Of a stretch of 8,571 nucleotides of DNA, positions 1 to 5,769 are shown piece by piece. Position numbers and translations under genes: made by a program. Origin of the DNA: JAEKLB01 sp050249235 (lineage in GTDB: Bacteria; Actinomycetota; Acidimicrobiia; Acidimicrobiales; CADCSY01); contig JBFWQW010000117.1 in NCBI GenBank assembly GCA_050249235.1, positions 1 to 8,571 of the forward strand, written 5' to 3'. How positions within the stretch are numbered: position 1 is the first letter of the stretch; the number at the start of each line of letters is the position of its first letter. The notes below the pieces were generated by a model. The model had not been told where the DNA came from, did not search any database, and saw only the letters and a list, made by a program, of their open reading frames with translations.

Positions 1-371
1 ACCGTGCCCACAGACGTCCTCCTCGATGCGCTGGGAACCCAACCCCGACAACCGCATCAGGACGACGTGCACCACCGCGCCCGACACGCCACACCAGCCA
101 TGATCAGCTGTGCTGCGCTACTTACTATGGGGAGAGCGGCCGTGACAAGCTCAGGGGCACCACGCCGCACGCCGAAGGCGTGACCACCAAGAACTTCTCG
201 GCCCGAGCGGCCTTGAGCGACCACCCGACACCCCTCACCGACAGGGGCCGAATACCCAGGCCAGCCCGGTCTCCGCCCCCCTGCACTCGTGGTTCCGCAC
301 GCCCGCGGACCCGGCCGGCCGCACGCCACGGTCGGCGACGGGCTGGCGAGCTCGCTGTTCGCGGTCGTGAA
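1..371 (+). pseudogene. decayed 3' part of an unidentified gene, interrupted by the IS
   Basis: No intact gene fits this stretch. Strong third-position G/C bias moves between frames: frame 1 at the very start, frame 2 to about 95, frame 3 from about 138 to 235 (contains GRDKLRGTTPHAEGVTTKNF), frame 2 from about 250 to 328 (SPVSAPLHSWFRTPADPAG), then frame 1 to the IS (TVGDGLASSLFAVVN). Such frame hopping is what a coding sequence with several small indels looks like. The last frame is open across the insertion point and continues at 3012. I do not recognise the protein. Decay before the IS arrived is likely, but assembly indel errors are a real alternative, especially as another frameshift lies near 7934. 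Confidence is fair that this was coding and low for any exact boundary. Confidence 0.45.
366..371. repeat. target site duplication, left copy (CGTGAA)
   Basis: CGTGAA lies directly outside the left IS tip and is repeated exactly at 3006-3011 outside the right tip. Direct repeats of about 4-8 bp are normal for IS21-family transposition. Their identity fixes both ends of the element and points to a single, fairly recent insertion. Confidence 0.85.
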
Positions 372-462
372 TGACAGCGGCCAGTCCAGACTCCCCGTAG
401 GCGGCCATTTACCGCCCCGGTGATGGCCGGCGTTCTCCCCGCTGGCGGCCAGATATCTCCCC
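372..462 (+). repeat. left terminal repeat array of the IS (4 units)
   Basis: Four related units of form GCGGCCAG-n-CTCCCC start near 377, 401, 423 and 445, spaced 22-24 bp, about two helical turns. The inner unit (GCGGCCAGATATCTCCCC) matches the inner unit of the right end in inverted orientation. The second and third units are more diverged. Multiple repeated transposase-binding sites at the ends are characteristic of IS21-family elements. Confidence 0.85.
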
Positions 463-501
463 GGTGATCCACAGCAGAGGACCGGCGGTGAGGGTCTGCC
501 G

Positions 502-2082
502 GTGAAGCGGAGCGAGGAGATCGTGGAGATTCTCGAGGCCTACGACCTCACGGGCAGTTACCGTGCGGCGGCCGAGCTGGCGGGGTGTGACCACCACACC
601 GTGGCCCGATACGTGGCGCTGCGCGCGGCCGGGGAGCCGGTGGTGGCCCGCGAGCACCGGGCCCGACCGATCGACGACTACCTGGCCAAGATCGAGGAGC
701 TGGTGGCCCGCTCCAACGGGCGGGTGCGCGCCGACATCGTGCATGAGCGCATCGTCGCGATGGGCTTCACCGGCGGGGAGCGCACCACCCGCCGCGCGGT
801 CGCCGAGACCAAGGCGCGGCTGCGCGCCGGGCAGCGGCGGGTGCTGCGTCCGTGGGTGCCCGAGCCGGGCCTGTGGTTGCAGTGGGACTGGGCCGAGGGC
901 CCACGGATCGGCGGGCGGCGGACGAACCTGTGGTGCGCCTGGCTGGCCTGGTCGCGCTTCCGGGTCGTGCTCGCGGTCTGGGACCGCACCCTGCCCACGA
1001 TCGTGGCCTGCCTGGACACCACCCTGCGCCGGCTGGGTGGGGTGCCGACCTACGCGCTGACCGACAACGAGCGCACCGTCTCGGTCGACCACGTCGCCGG
1101 AGTCCCGGTGCGCAACGCGGAGATCGTGCACGTCGCCCGCCACTACGGCATGACCATCCGCACCTGCGTCCCGGCCGACCCGCAAACCAAGGGCGGCTCG
1201 GAGGCGACGGTGCGGATCTCCAAGGCCGACCTGGTCCCGACCGAGGTCAACCTGGCCGACGAGTTCCGTGTGTTCGGCCAGCTCGAGGCCGCCTGCCGGG
1301 ACTGGTGCGAGAAGGTCAACACCCGCCCGCACCGCGAGACGAGGCGGCCGCCGGTGGAGATGCTCGCCGAGGAACGCTTGCGGCTGCACCCGCTGCCGTC
1401 GCAGCCGTTCACGGTCGCGTTCGGCACCACGCGGCGGGTGAACTGGGACGCCACCGTCTCGGTCGAGGGAGTGCGCTACTCGGTGCCCCACGAGCTGGTC
1501 GACACCCGGGTCTGGGTCCGCTTCCACGGCGACGACCTCATCGTCACCGCCGTCGGTGAGGACGGGCCGGTCCAGGTCGCCCGGCACGGACGGTCGAGTC
1601 CGGGCAGCCCGGTCATCGACGACGCCCACTACCCGCCGCGCACCGCCGCGGCGAACGCGCACGGCGAGCGGACGCCGCGGGCCACCAGCGCGGCGGAGGC
1701 GGCGTTCCTCGCGCTCGGGCCGGGCGCTGCGGCCTGGCTGGTCGAGGCGGCCGCGGCCGGGGCCCGCGGGGTCCGGCGGAAGATGACCGAGGCCGTCGCG
1801 CTGGCCAAGCTGCACCCGCCCGGGCAGGTCGACCAGGCCCTGGGCACCGCGGCGATCGCGGGACGGTTCGCCGAGAACGACCTGTTGCGCATCCTCGCCC
1901 ACCAAGCCGGGGAGACCGTCGCCAAGCCCGCCACGCAGGCGAGTGAGACCCACAGCCTCCAACCGGGCACCGCCGCCTGGTCCGGCTTCGGCCTGACTCC
2001 TGGCCCCGAACCAGATCCTGACCCCGGCACTGAGTCCGGCAATGGGTCCGCTGGGCCGCAACCGACTGGAGAGCCCGCATGA
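502..2082 (+). CDS. istA: IS21-family transposase IstA (DDE recombinase)
   Basis: This 526-residue protein is the catalytic transposase that cuts and joins the IS ends. The N-terminus has a helix-turn-helix (about residues 15-45, SYRAAAELAGCDHHTVARYV) for end binding. The retroviral-integrase-type core follows, with acidic residues visible as D129 (QWDWAEG), D188 (LTDNERT) and E234 (KGGSEATV), spaced as expected for a DDE family. A C-terminal beta-rich part and a hydrophilic tail complete it; the length is normal for IstA. The GTG start at 502 is preceded by GTGAGGG at a suitable distance, and the HTH begins directly after it. The stop overlaps the istB start (ATGA), so the two are probably translationally coupled. 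The long reverse-strand frame opposite it is a codon-bias shadow. Confidence 0.96.
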   Translation: MKRSEEIVEILEAYDLTGSYRAAAELAGCDHHTVARYVALRAAGEPVVAREHRARPIDDYLAKIEELVARSNGRVRADIVHERIVAMGFTGGERTTRRAVAETKARLRAGQRRVLRPWVPEPGLWLQWDWAEGPRIGGRRTNLWCAWLAWSRFRVVLAVWDRTLPTIVACLDTTLRRLGGVPTYALTDNERTVSVDHVAGVPVRNAEIVHVARHYGMTIRTCVPADPQTKGGSEATVRISKADLVPTEVNLADEFRVFGQLEAACRDWCEKVNTRPHRETRRPPVEMLAEERLRLHPLPSQPFTVAFGTTRRVNWDATVSVEGVRYSVPHELVDTRVWVRFHGDDLIVTAVGEDGPVQVARHGRSSPGSPVIDDAHYPPRTAAANAHGERTPRATSAAEAAFLALGPGAAAWLVEAAAAGARGVRRKMTEAVALAKLHPPGQVDQALGTAAIAGRFAENDLLRILAHQAGETVAKPATQASETHSLQPGTAAWSGFGLTPGPEPDPDPGTESGNGSAGPQPTGEPA

Positions 2083-2891
2083 GCGCCACCACGACACCGA
2101 GCTCGGCGGGCTTGGCGGGTGTTGCCGGCTCGGCCGGTGATCCGCTGGCCGAGGCGGTCGAGCTCACCCGCCGGCTCAAGCTCCCGCACATCCGCCGCCA
2201 CCTGCTCGAGCTTGTCCCGACCGCACGGGCCCAGCGCTGGGACCACGCCGAGCTGGTCCGAGTGCTGCTCGCCGAGGAGGCCGCCGGCCGGGACGCGACG
2301 AACCTGCGGACCCGCCGCGCCCGCGCCGGGTTCCCCGCCGGGAAGACCCTGCAGGACTGGGACGCCTCGGCCTCGACGATCCCGCGCCCGACCCAGGACG
2401 CCCTCACCAGCCTGGAATGGGTCGGCCGCCGGGAGAACCTGTGTGTCTGCGGCCCGTCCGGGACGGGGAAGAGCCACTTCTGCGAAGCGCTCGGCCAGGC
2501 CGCGGTCGAGGCCGGGATGACCGTCGCCTGGTTCACCATCGAAGACCTCGGCGCGTTCGTCCGCCGCCACCGAGCCGACGACTCGATCACCCGCGCGCTG
2601 GCCCGGCTGATCCGCACCGACCTGATCATCGTCGACGACATCGGGCTGCTGCCGGTCTCACCGGATGCCGCAGAGGGTTTCTATCGGCTCGTCGATGCTG
2701 CCTACGAGCGGCGCTCGCTGGCCGTCTCCAGCAACCTGCACCCCTCGGGATTCGACGAGATCATGCCGAAGACTCTCGCCACCGCCACGGTCGACCGGCT
2801 GCTCCACCACGCCCACATCGTCGTCACGCAGGGCGACAGCTACCGCCTCGCTCAGGCGACCTCCGGCAAGGGAGTGAGCCCCTTGACCTGA
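2079..2891 (+). CDS. istB: IS21-family helper ATPase IstB
   Basis: This 270-residue AAA+ ATPase acts with IstA in IS21 transposition, remodelling target DNA and stimulating the transposase. A Walker A motif is visible at residues 125-132 (GPSGTGKS) and a Walker B at about 182-189 (LIIVDDIG), followed by the conserved SSNLHPSGFDEI region typical of IstB/DnaC-like proteins. The N-terminal about 90 residues match the IstB helical region (LKLPHIRRHL...). The ATG start overlaps the istA stop by 4 nt, the standard arrangement in this family. The length is close to normal and no lesion is visible. The gene ends about 20 bp before the right terminal repeats. Confidence 0.96.
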   Translation: MSATTTPSSAGLAGVAGSAGDPLAEAVELTRRLKLPHIRRHLLELVPTARAQRWDHAELVRVLLAEEAAGRDATNLRTRRARAGFPAGKTLQDWDASASTIPRPTQDALTSLEWVGRRENLCVCGPSGTGKSHFCEALGQAAVEAGMTVAWFTIEDLGAFVRRHRADDSITRALARLIRTDLIIVDDIGLLPVSPDAAEGFYRLVDAAYERRSLAVSSNLHPSGFDEIMPKTLATATVDRLLHHAHIVVTQGDSYRLAQATSGKGVSPLT

Positions 2892-2911
2892 CCCGAGCAC
2901 CATCCCGAGGC

Positions 2912-3005
2912 GGGGAGATATCTGGCCGCCGTCGGGGAGAACCAACTGGCCACCAGTGGGGAGAACTACTGGCCGCCAGCGGGGAGAACGAGCTGGCCGT
3001 TGACA
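2912..3005 (-). repeat. right terminal repeat array of the IS (4 units)
   Basis: Four units of form GGGGAGA-n-CTGGCC begin near 2912, 2934, 2958 and 2981, spaced 22-24 bp. They are inverted relative to the left-end units and better conserved among themselves than the left set. The outermost ends at TTGACA (3000-3005). They are presumed IstA binding sites. Confidence 0.85.
3000..3005 (+). promoter_or_regulatory. outward-facing -35 hexamer (TTGACA) at the right IS tip
   Basis: A consensus -35 box faces out of the element and ends on its last base. IS21 itself is known to form a strong junction promoter when two copies lie in tandem, with a -35 from the right end and a -10 from the left end. 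Here CAGACT, starting 15 bp inside the left tip, would sit 17 bp away with a 2-bp junction spacer. In the present context the flank 17 bp away reads GAATCG, a poor -10, so single-copy activity toward the next gene is doubtful. Confidence 0.4.
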
Positions 3006-3011
3006 CGTGAA
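3006..3011. repeat. target site duplication, right copy (CGTGAA)
   Basis: Exact copy of 366-371, directly outside the right IS tip. Confidence 0.85.
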
Positions 3012-3111
3012 CGACTCGACCCGAATCGGCCTCGTCGACCCGCCGATGTTGCGACTCTCCCCGCCACCACGCCCGCTCACCCAGGTGCGCACCAGACAGG
3101 AGACGCAGTAA
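3012..3111 (+). pseudogene. 3' end of the IS-interrupted gene
   Basis: If the IS and one target copy are removed, the frame ending ...SSLFAVVN at 371 continues here as DSTRIGLVDPPMLRLSPPPR and ends at TAA 3109-3111. High third-position G/C runs through the join. The stop shares its last A with the ATG of the next gene (TAATG), a typical coupled-gene overlap, which supports this being the real former end of the gene. The protein itself is not recognised. Confidence 0.55.
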
Positions 3112-3590
3112 TGGACCCTCACGGGCACTCGCCGAGTCGCTCCCGCGGCGAGCTGGGAAAGTTCATGCTCGCCGGCGGGCTGGTCCTGGCCGGGCTGCTG
3201 TGGGTGACCGCGCCCGCCGGCCTACTCGGCCACCACATCCAGGCAGGCGCGATCACCCGCGCCGACGTCCCCGTCTACCCGTCGACCCCCGACAACTGGT
3301 CGGCCTGCGCCCACACCCTCGGCGCCGACGGCACCACCCCCGACATCTCAACCGTCGGCACCGGGACCGTCGGGGGCGGGGCGGATCGTGGGTGCCGGCC
3401 GAACGCGATCCGTCATCCCGGTGACCCGGCCCCGGCCTGGGTGCTCCCCCGGCCGAGTCTGGTCAAGGTGGTGTGCCGGCTGGGCGCCTACTCCAAGATC
3501 GAACACGAGGGCCGGGGCGGCTGGGCGCCTGCCGCCGACGTCGTCGCGCTCACCGGCGACCCCGAACTCTGCTCCGCCCTCGACCGCTGA
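3111..3590 (+). CDS. small membrane-anchored four-cysteine protein (SH3-like?), paralogue of 3808-4221
   Basis: This 159-residue protein has a short basic cytoplasmic N-terminus, one hydrophobic segment (about residues 18-39) and an extracellular domain with four cysteines (C66, C95, C122, C154). Motifs such as DVPVYPSTPDNWSAC and CRLGAYSKIE followed by GGWAPAADV recall bacterial SH3-like domains; that fold is inference. The next gene shares the same order: PVY, SPD/TPDxW.AC, CRP, PGDP.P.W, GAY.KIE, GW.A..V, terminal C. The ATG at 3111 has AGGAG 8 nt upstream and overlaps the stop of the interrupted gene; a longer GTG-initiated version from 3000 would begin inside the IS tip and is unlikely. 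Function unknown; two extracellular disulfides are expected. Confidence 0.8.
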   Translation: MDPHGHSPSRSRGELGKFMLAGGLVLAGLLWVTAPAGLLGHHIQAGAITRADVPVYPSTPDNWSACAHTLGADGTTPDISTVGTGTVGGGADRGCRPNAIRHPGDPAPAWVLPRPSLVKVVCRLGAYSKIEHEGRGGWAPAADVVALTGDPELCSALDR

Positions 3591-3807
3591 CACCACCCGC
3601 GACCGCCACCCCGGCGGAGGCCTCGACGGCCGCTACACCCGCGCACGGCCAGGGCCGCGGCCCCGCCCGGCCACTCACGCATCCCCGCCGCGAAGAACGG
3701 CCCTCCACAGATCCGCCGGGCGTCCGCCTCCTTCGGGTCAAGCGCTCGCCGGGGCCGTCCGCCGTCACGCCCACCGCACGACCTGATCGAGAATCTCGAG
3801 GTCTCTG
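3591..3807. other. intergenic spacer of about 217 bp
   Basis: No convincing gene is visible on either strand; the overlapping open frames have no ribosome site or family motif. It contains a perfect 12-bp palindrome GGGCCGCGGCCC (3652-3663), which might form a short hairpin, and the start-proximal inverted repeat listed separately. Confidence 0.5.
3787..3799. promoter_or_regulatory. inverted repeat TCGAGA-A-TCTCGA just upstream of a start codon
   Basis: A perfect 6-bp inverted repeat with a 1-bp centre abuts the weak ribosome site GAGG (3798-3801) of the gene starting at 3808. It could be an operator or a small structure masking the ribosome site. A chance occurrence cannot be excluded. Confidence 0.3.
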
Positions 3808-4221
3808 ATGCCACCGCCGCCGCACACGTTCCTGCGCCCCGCCCCCATGGCCGCCGTCGTGATCATCGCGTGGGTGATTGCGGTCCTCACCGTCGGCATG
3901 CTGACCCCCGCAACCGCCGGCCCGTGGCGCCTGGTCGCCCAACCCGCCCGGGTCATCGCCATCGACGCCCCCGTCTACGCCGAATCACCAGACGGCTGGT
4001 GGGCGTGCGGGTGGGGATTCCACTGTCGCCCCACTGCCGCCCGCGAACCCGGAGACCCACCCCCGACATGGCGGGCCGCCCGCGGCGGGGAAGTCACCCT
4101 CACCTGCCAGTTCGGCGCCTACGCCAAGATCGAAACAACCGACCGGGTCGGGTGGATCGCCGCCACCGCCGTGCGCACCCGCATCCCGCTACGCCCCGAC
4201 TGCAACGCCCTCAACCTCTGA
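3808..4221 (+). CDS. small exported four-cysteine protein (SH3-like?), paralogue of 3111-3590
   Basis: This 137-residue protein has an N-terminal hydrophobic segment (about residues 14-32) that ends in TPATA-G, so it may be a cleaved signal peptide or an anchor. The mature part carries C67, C73, C100 and C132, in the same order as in the upstream paralogue. Shared motifs are DAPVYAESPDGWWAC, CRPTA, PGDPPPTW, CQFGAYAKIE, VGWIAATAV and a late C. The loop between the first two cysteines is much shorter here (5 residues against 28). The start is ATG 3808 with GAGG six bases upstream. It lies in a row of three same-strand exported-protein genes. Role unknown; a compact disulfide-stabilised SH3-like domain outside the cell is my inference. 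Confidence 0.8.
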   Translation: MPPPPHTFLRPAPMAAVVIIAWVIAVLTVGMLTPATAGPWRLVAQPARVIAIDAPVYAESPDGWWACGWGFHCRPTAAREPGDPPPTWRAARGGEVTLTCQFGAYAKIETTDRVGWIAATAVRTRIPLRPDCNALNL

Positions 4222-4314
4222 CGAACATCACGCAAGCCCGGCAGCCGGCTGACAGACGACGCACCAACGGACGACGCAGTCACCCGCACCCTCGTTCAGG
4301 ATTGGAGATCACCC

Positions 4315-4755
4315 ATGTCATCGCTACACCAGCGCATCGCGCTACTGGCAGCCACCGTCACCGCTGCGCTCGCCACGCTGCTGGCCACCGCGCCCGTCGC
4401 CTCCGCTACCGCGCTCATGCCGGCTCAGCTCACCCCGGCGCAGCTCGCACCGGCGCAGTCGAATCGGTTCGCCCCGGTTGCGGCCGAGTTCATCCAGCCC
4501 AACTCCCCGATCTACCGATGCGAGCACCTGAGCTCGGGGTACTGCCCGCTTCTGGGCAAAGCACAGCCGGGCATCGATCGGATCGCGGTCTACTGCTTCA
4601 ACCCCATTCCGGCAGGGATCCCCGACAACAAGCCGTTCCACTACTACGCAACGATCAACTACCACGACCCCGCCCGACAGGTCTTCGGCTCGGTTCCGGT
4701 GTGGGCGGTGAAGCTGCTCGACGGACCCGTCGAACGCTGCCGCCCCTACTCGTGA
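4315..4755 (+). CDS. secreted four-cysteine protein, paralogue of 6993-7427
   Basis: This 146-residue protein has a classical signal peptide (about residues 1-32, ending PVASATA), then a short repeated linker (PAQLTPAQLAPAQS, three near-identical units also in the DNA), then a domain with C69, C77, C94 and C142. It matches the later gene at 6993: AAEF..PNSPIYRC / AAQF..SNVAIYQC, IAVYC / VSVDC, TINYHDPARQVFG / TVNYHDPAHRTYG, and LLDGPVERC / LLDGPVSHC. The PIY motif and cysteine order parallel the other exported pair. The start has GGAG 7 nt upstream. It is followed by a strong hairpin. Function unknown. Confidence 0.85.
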   Translation: MSSLHQRIALLAATVTAALATLLATAPVASATALMPAQLTPAQLAPAQSNRFAPVAAEFIQPNSPIYRCEHLSSGYCPLLGKAQPGIDRIAVYCFNPIPAGIPDNKPFHYYATINYHDPARQVFGSVPVWAVKLLDGPVERCRPYS

Positions 4756-4818
4756 GACTGCAACGGCCCACCAGCCCCGGCCCAACCTGACCTGGGCAGC
4801 CCGTTCCCTCCACCTGGC

Positions 4819-4857
4819 GTGACCACGCGCCGCCCTGCAGGGGCGGGGCGTGGTCAC
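4819..4857. terminator. long GC-rich hairpin between convergent genes, likely bidirectional terminator
   Basis: Arms GTGACCACGC (4819-4828) and GCGTGGTCAC (4848-4857) pair perfectly. Inside them CCGCCC (4830-4835) pairs with GGGCGG (4841-4846) around a 5-nt loop, with one G:G mismatch between the two stems. It lies between the plus-strand secreted-protein gene and the minus-strand small genes. There is no U-tract, which is common for actinobacterial terminators. Confidence 0.75.
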
Positions 4858-5150
4858 CTGCTGGTGGTGACGAGCAGTCGCGTCCCGGACGGCGCGGGCT
4901 GAGCCAGGTCGGGACCGCCTGCCCGCCGAGTAGCAAACATCCCGATCAGATGGCGGTCGAGCCGCTCCTGTGCGATCCCGGCCACCAACGCGAACCCCCG
5001 ACCGTCGGCCCGCCAGTGTCGGCCCCGATGTCGGTCCCGGTGTCTTGGCCGGTGCCGTCGCCGGGGCGGCCGGCGTGTTCGTCGCTCACGACCGGTCCAC
5101 CGGCCGCCTCGCCGCGCATCGGCCCGACCGATCCGCCGCTGGGCGGTTTA
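4854..5150 (-). pseudogene. frameshifted second copy of the 58-residue small gene and of the end of its upstream partner
   Basis: At 5086-5089 the minus strand reads GTGGACCGGTCGTGAGCGAC, close to TTGGACAAGTCGTGAGCGAC at the 5321-5324 gene junction. The residues before it (PVDRS, stop) match PLDKS, stop. From the GTG at 5089 the frame begins VSDEH like its neighbour's VSDEQ, but it becomes G/T-rich filler and stops at 4946. Another frame carries the homologous C-terminus AGIAQERL...PAPSGTRLLVT, ending at TGA 4854-4856, against AGISEERL...PAPPGTRILVT in the intact copy. A tandem duplicate broken by at least one frameshift explains this. The stop overlaps the hairpin at 4819-4857. Confidence 0.55.
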
Positions 5151-5324
5151 GCCTCCGGTGACGAGGATGCGGGTTCCGGGCGGCGCCGGGTGGTCGAGCT
5201 CGCACACCACATCGCCGTCGAGCAGTAGCTGCCCACCCTCGACGTAGGCGAGGAGCCGCTCCTCGGAGATCCCCGCGCCGACGGCACGGTCACGGACACT
5301 CGGCACGGTCTGCTCGTCGCTCAC
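5148..5324 (-). CDS. 58-residue hypothetical protein, second gene of a minus-strand pair
   Basis: The protein starts VSDEQTVPSVRDRAVGAGIS and ends PAPPGTRILVTGG before a TAA stop at 5148-5150. Third-position G/C is high throughout. Its GTG start overlaps the TGA of the upstream gene (GTGA, 5321-5324), so translation is probably coupled. The central part (ERLLAYVEGGQLLLDGDVV followed by PAPPGTRI) resembles small S4-like or beta-hairpin domains with an LxxGxVxVDGxVV pattern, but that is only an impression. A decayed duplicate lies directly downstream, which supports this being a genuine gene. Function unknown. Confidence 0.7.
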   Translation of the reverse strand: MSDEQTVPSVRDRAVGAGISEERLLAYVEGGQLLLDGDVVCELDHPAPPGTRILVTGG

Positions 5325-5614
5325 GACTTGTCCAACGGCTCGACTGCGCGGCGGTCGGCGTGATCACCCGGAAGTGGATCGAGGAGATACCGGCAGGCGC
5401 GCAGGGCGTCGTTGATGGCCGTCGACGGGAACTGCTCGGGTCGCCACGCGAGGGTGTCGAACACCGCGGCGATCGAGAACACCGCGTAGGCGTGGCGGGG
5501 CTGGTCGGCGAACTGCAGGTCGCTGCCCCACCGGCGCAGCGCCTTCGCGCCGGCCTCGATCCGCTCCCGGGTCTCGCGGCGTTCCTGAGCTCGTTTCTCC
5601 TCATGCGCACGCAC
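5321..5614 (-). CDS. 97-residue hypothetical protein, first gene of a minus-strand pair
   Basis: The N-terminus is very polar and probably helical (EEKRAQERRETRERIEAGAK). A mixed helical region follows (about residues 28-85) with LRRWGSDLQFADQPRHAYAV and INDALRACRYLLDPLP. Codon use is strongly G/C-ending on this strand. The start is set at GTG 5614 with GGCGGAG some 10-15 nt upstream; the frame stays open further upstream, so a longer form is possible, but codon bias weakens there. Its stop overlaps the start of the 58-residue gene. No family is recognised and no catalytic motif seen; it may bind nucleic acid or a partner through the charged helix, which is a guess. Confidence 0.7.
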   Translation of the reverse strand: MRAHEEKRAQERRETRERIEAGAKALRRWGSDLQFADQPRHAYAVFSIAAVFDTLAWRPEQFPSTAINDALRACRYLLDPLPGDHADRRAVEPLDKS

Positions 5615-5640
5615 CCGACCATGCTCCGCCGACCCACCCG

Positions 5641-5751
5641 TGGCCGAACAAGTGTTCGACGGAGCGATGTGGCGCCCACACCCGCGACGAGTTCCGCTTC
5701 GAGCACGAACCGGTGGTGACGGTCGGTCCGCTGCAGGTCAGCCCGTCGTGA
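5641..5751 (+). pseudogene. orphan Cys/His-containing reading frame, possible gene 3' fragment
   Basis: In this frame the sequence reads KCSTERCGAHTRDEFRFEHE then PVVTVGPLQVSPS and stop, with almost all codons ending in G or C. That is as strong a coding signal as in the confirmed genes. However there is no in-frame ATG, GTG or TTG nearby, and codon bias disappears upstream of about 5630. The C-x4-C-x2-H spacing suggests a small metal-binding turn. It is best read as the end of a gene whose 5' part was lost, or a small gene with an unrecognised start. It stops 18 nt before the ligase start. Confidence is low. Confidence 0.3.
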
Positions 5752-5769
5752 CGTGCCTACCCTCGTCCA

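Larger units (their letters stand above)
372..3005 (+). mobile_element. complete IS21-family insertion sequence
   Basis: The 2634-bp element carries istA and istB in the usual order with overlapping ends. It is bounded by TGACA at the left and TGTCA (read inward) at the right, with about 90 bp of multi-copy inverted terminal repeats at each end and a 6-bp target duplication. Both genes are intact with all key motifs, so it may be transposition-competent. It inserted into the end of a gene and lies about 100 bp upstream of a four-cysteine membrane-protein gene, which it separates from any upstream promoter. I cannot give an ISfinder name from sequence alone. Confidence 0.95.

Noticed and set aside
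409..2097. 562-residue open frame on the minus strand opposite istA
   Set aside because: It mirrors istA codon positions, has low-complexity Arg/Gly/Pro/Asp-rich translation and no recognisable motif; long antisense frames are expected in GC-rich coding DNA.
1613..2641. Two overlapping long minus-strand frames opposite the istA-istB junction
   Set aside because: They lie wholly against two verified genes with strong family motifs and have Ser/Arg-rich, featureless translations.
2912..3005. CRISPR-like short spaced repeats
   Set aside because: The units are only about 20 bp, spaced 22-24 bp start to start with no true spacers, and are inverted copies of the left-end units; they are IS terminal repeats.
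3550..3962. Minus-strand open frames across the 3591-3807 spacer
   Set aside because: His/Asp/Gly-rich or Arg-rich translations without a ribosome site, overlapping the start of a supported plus-strand gene.
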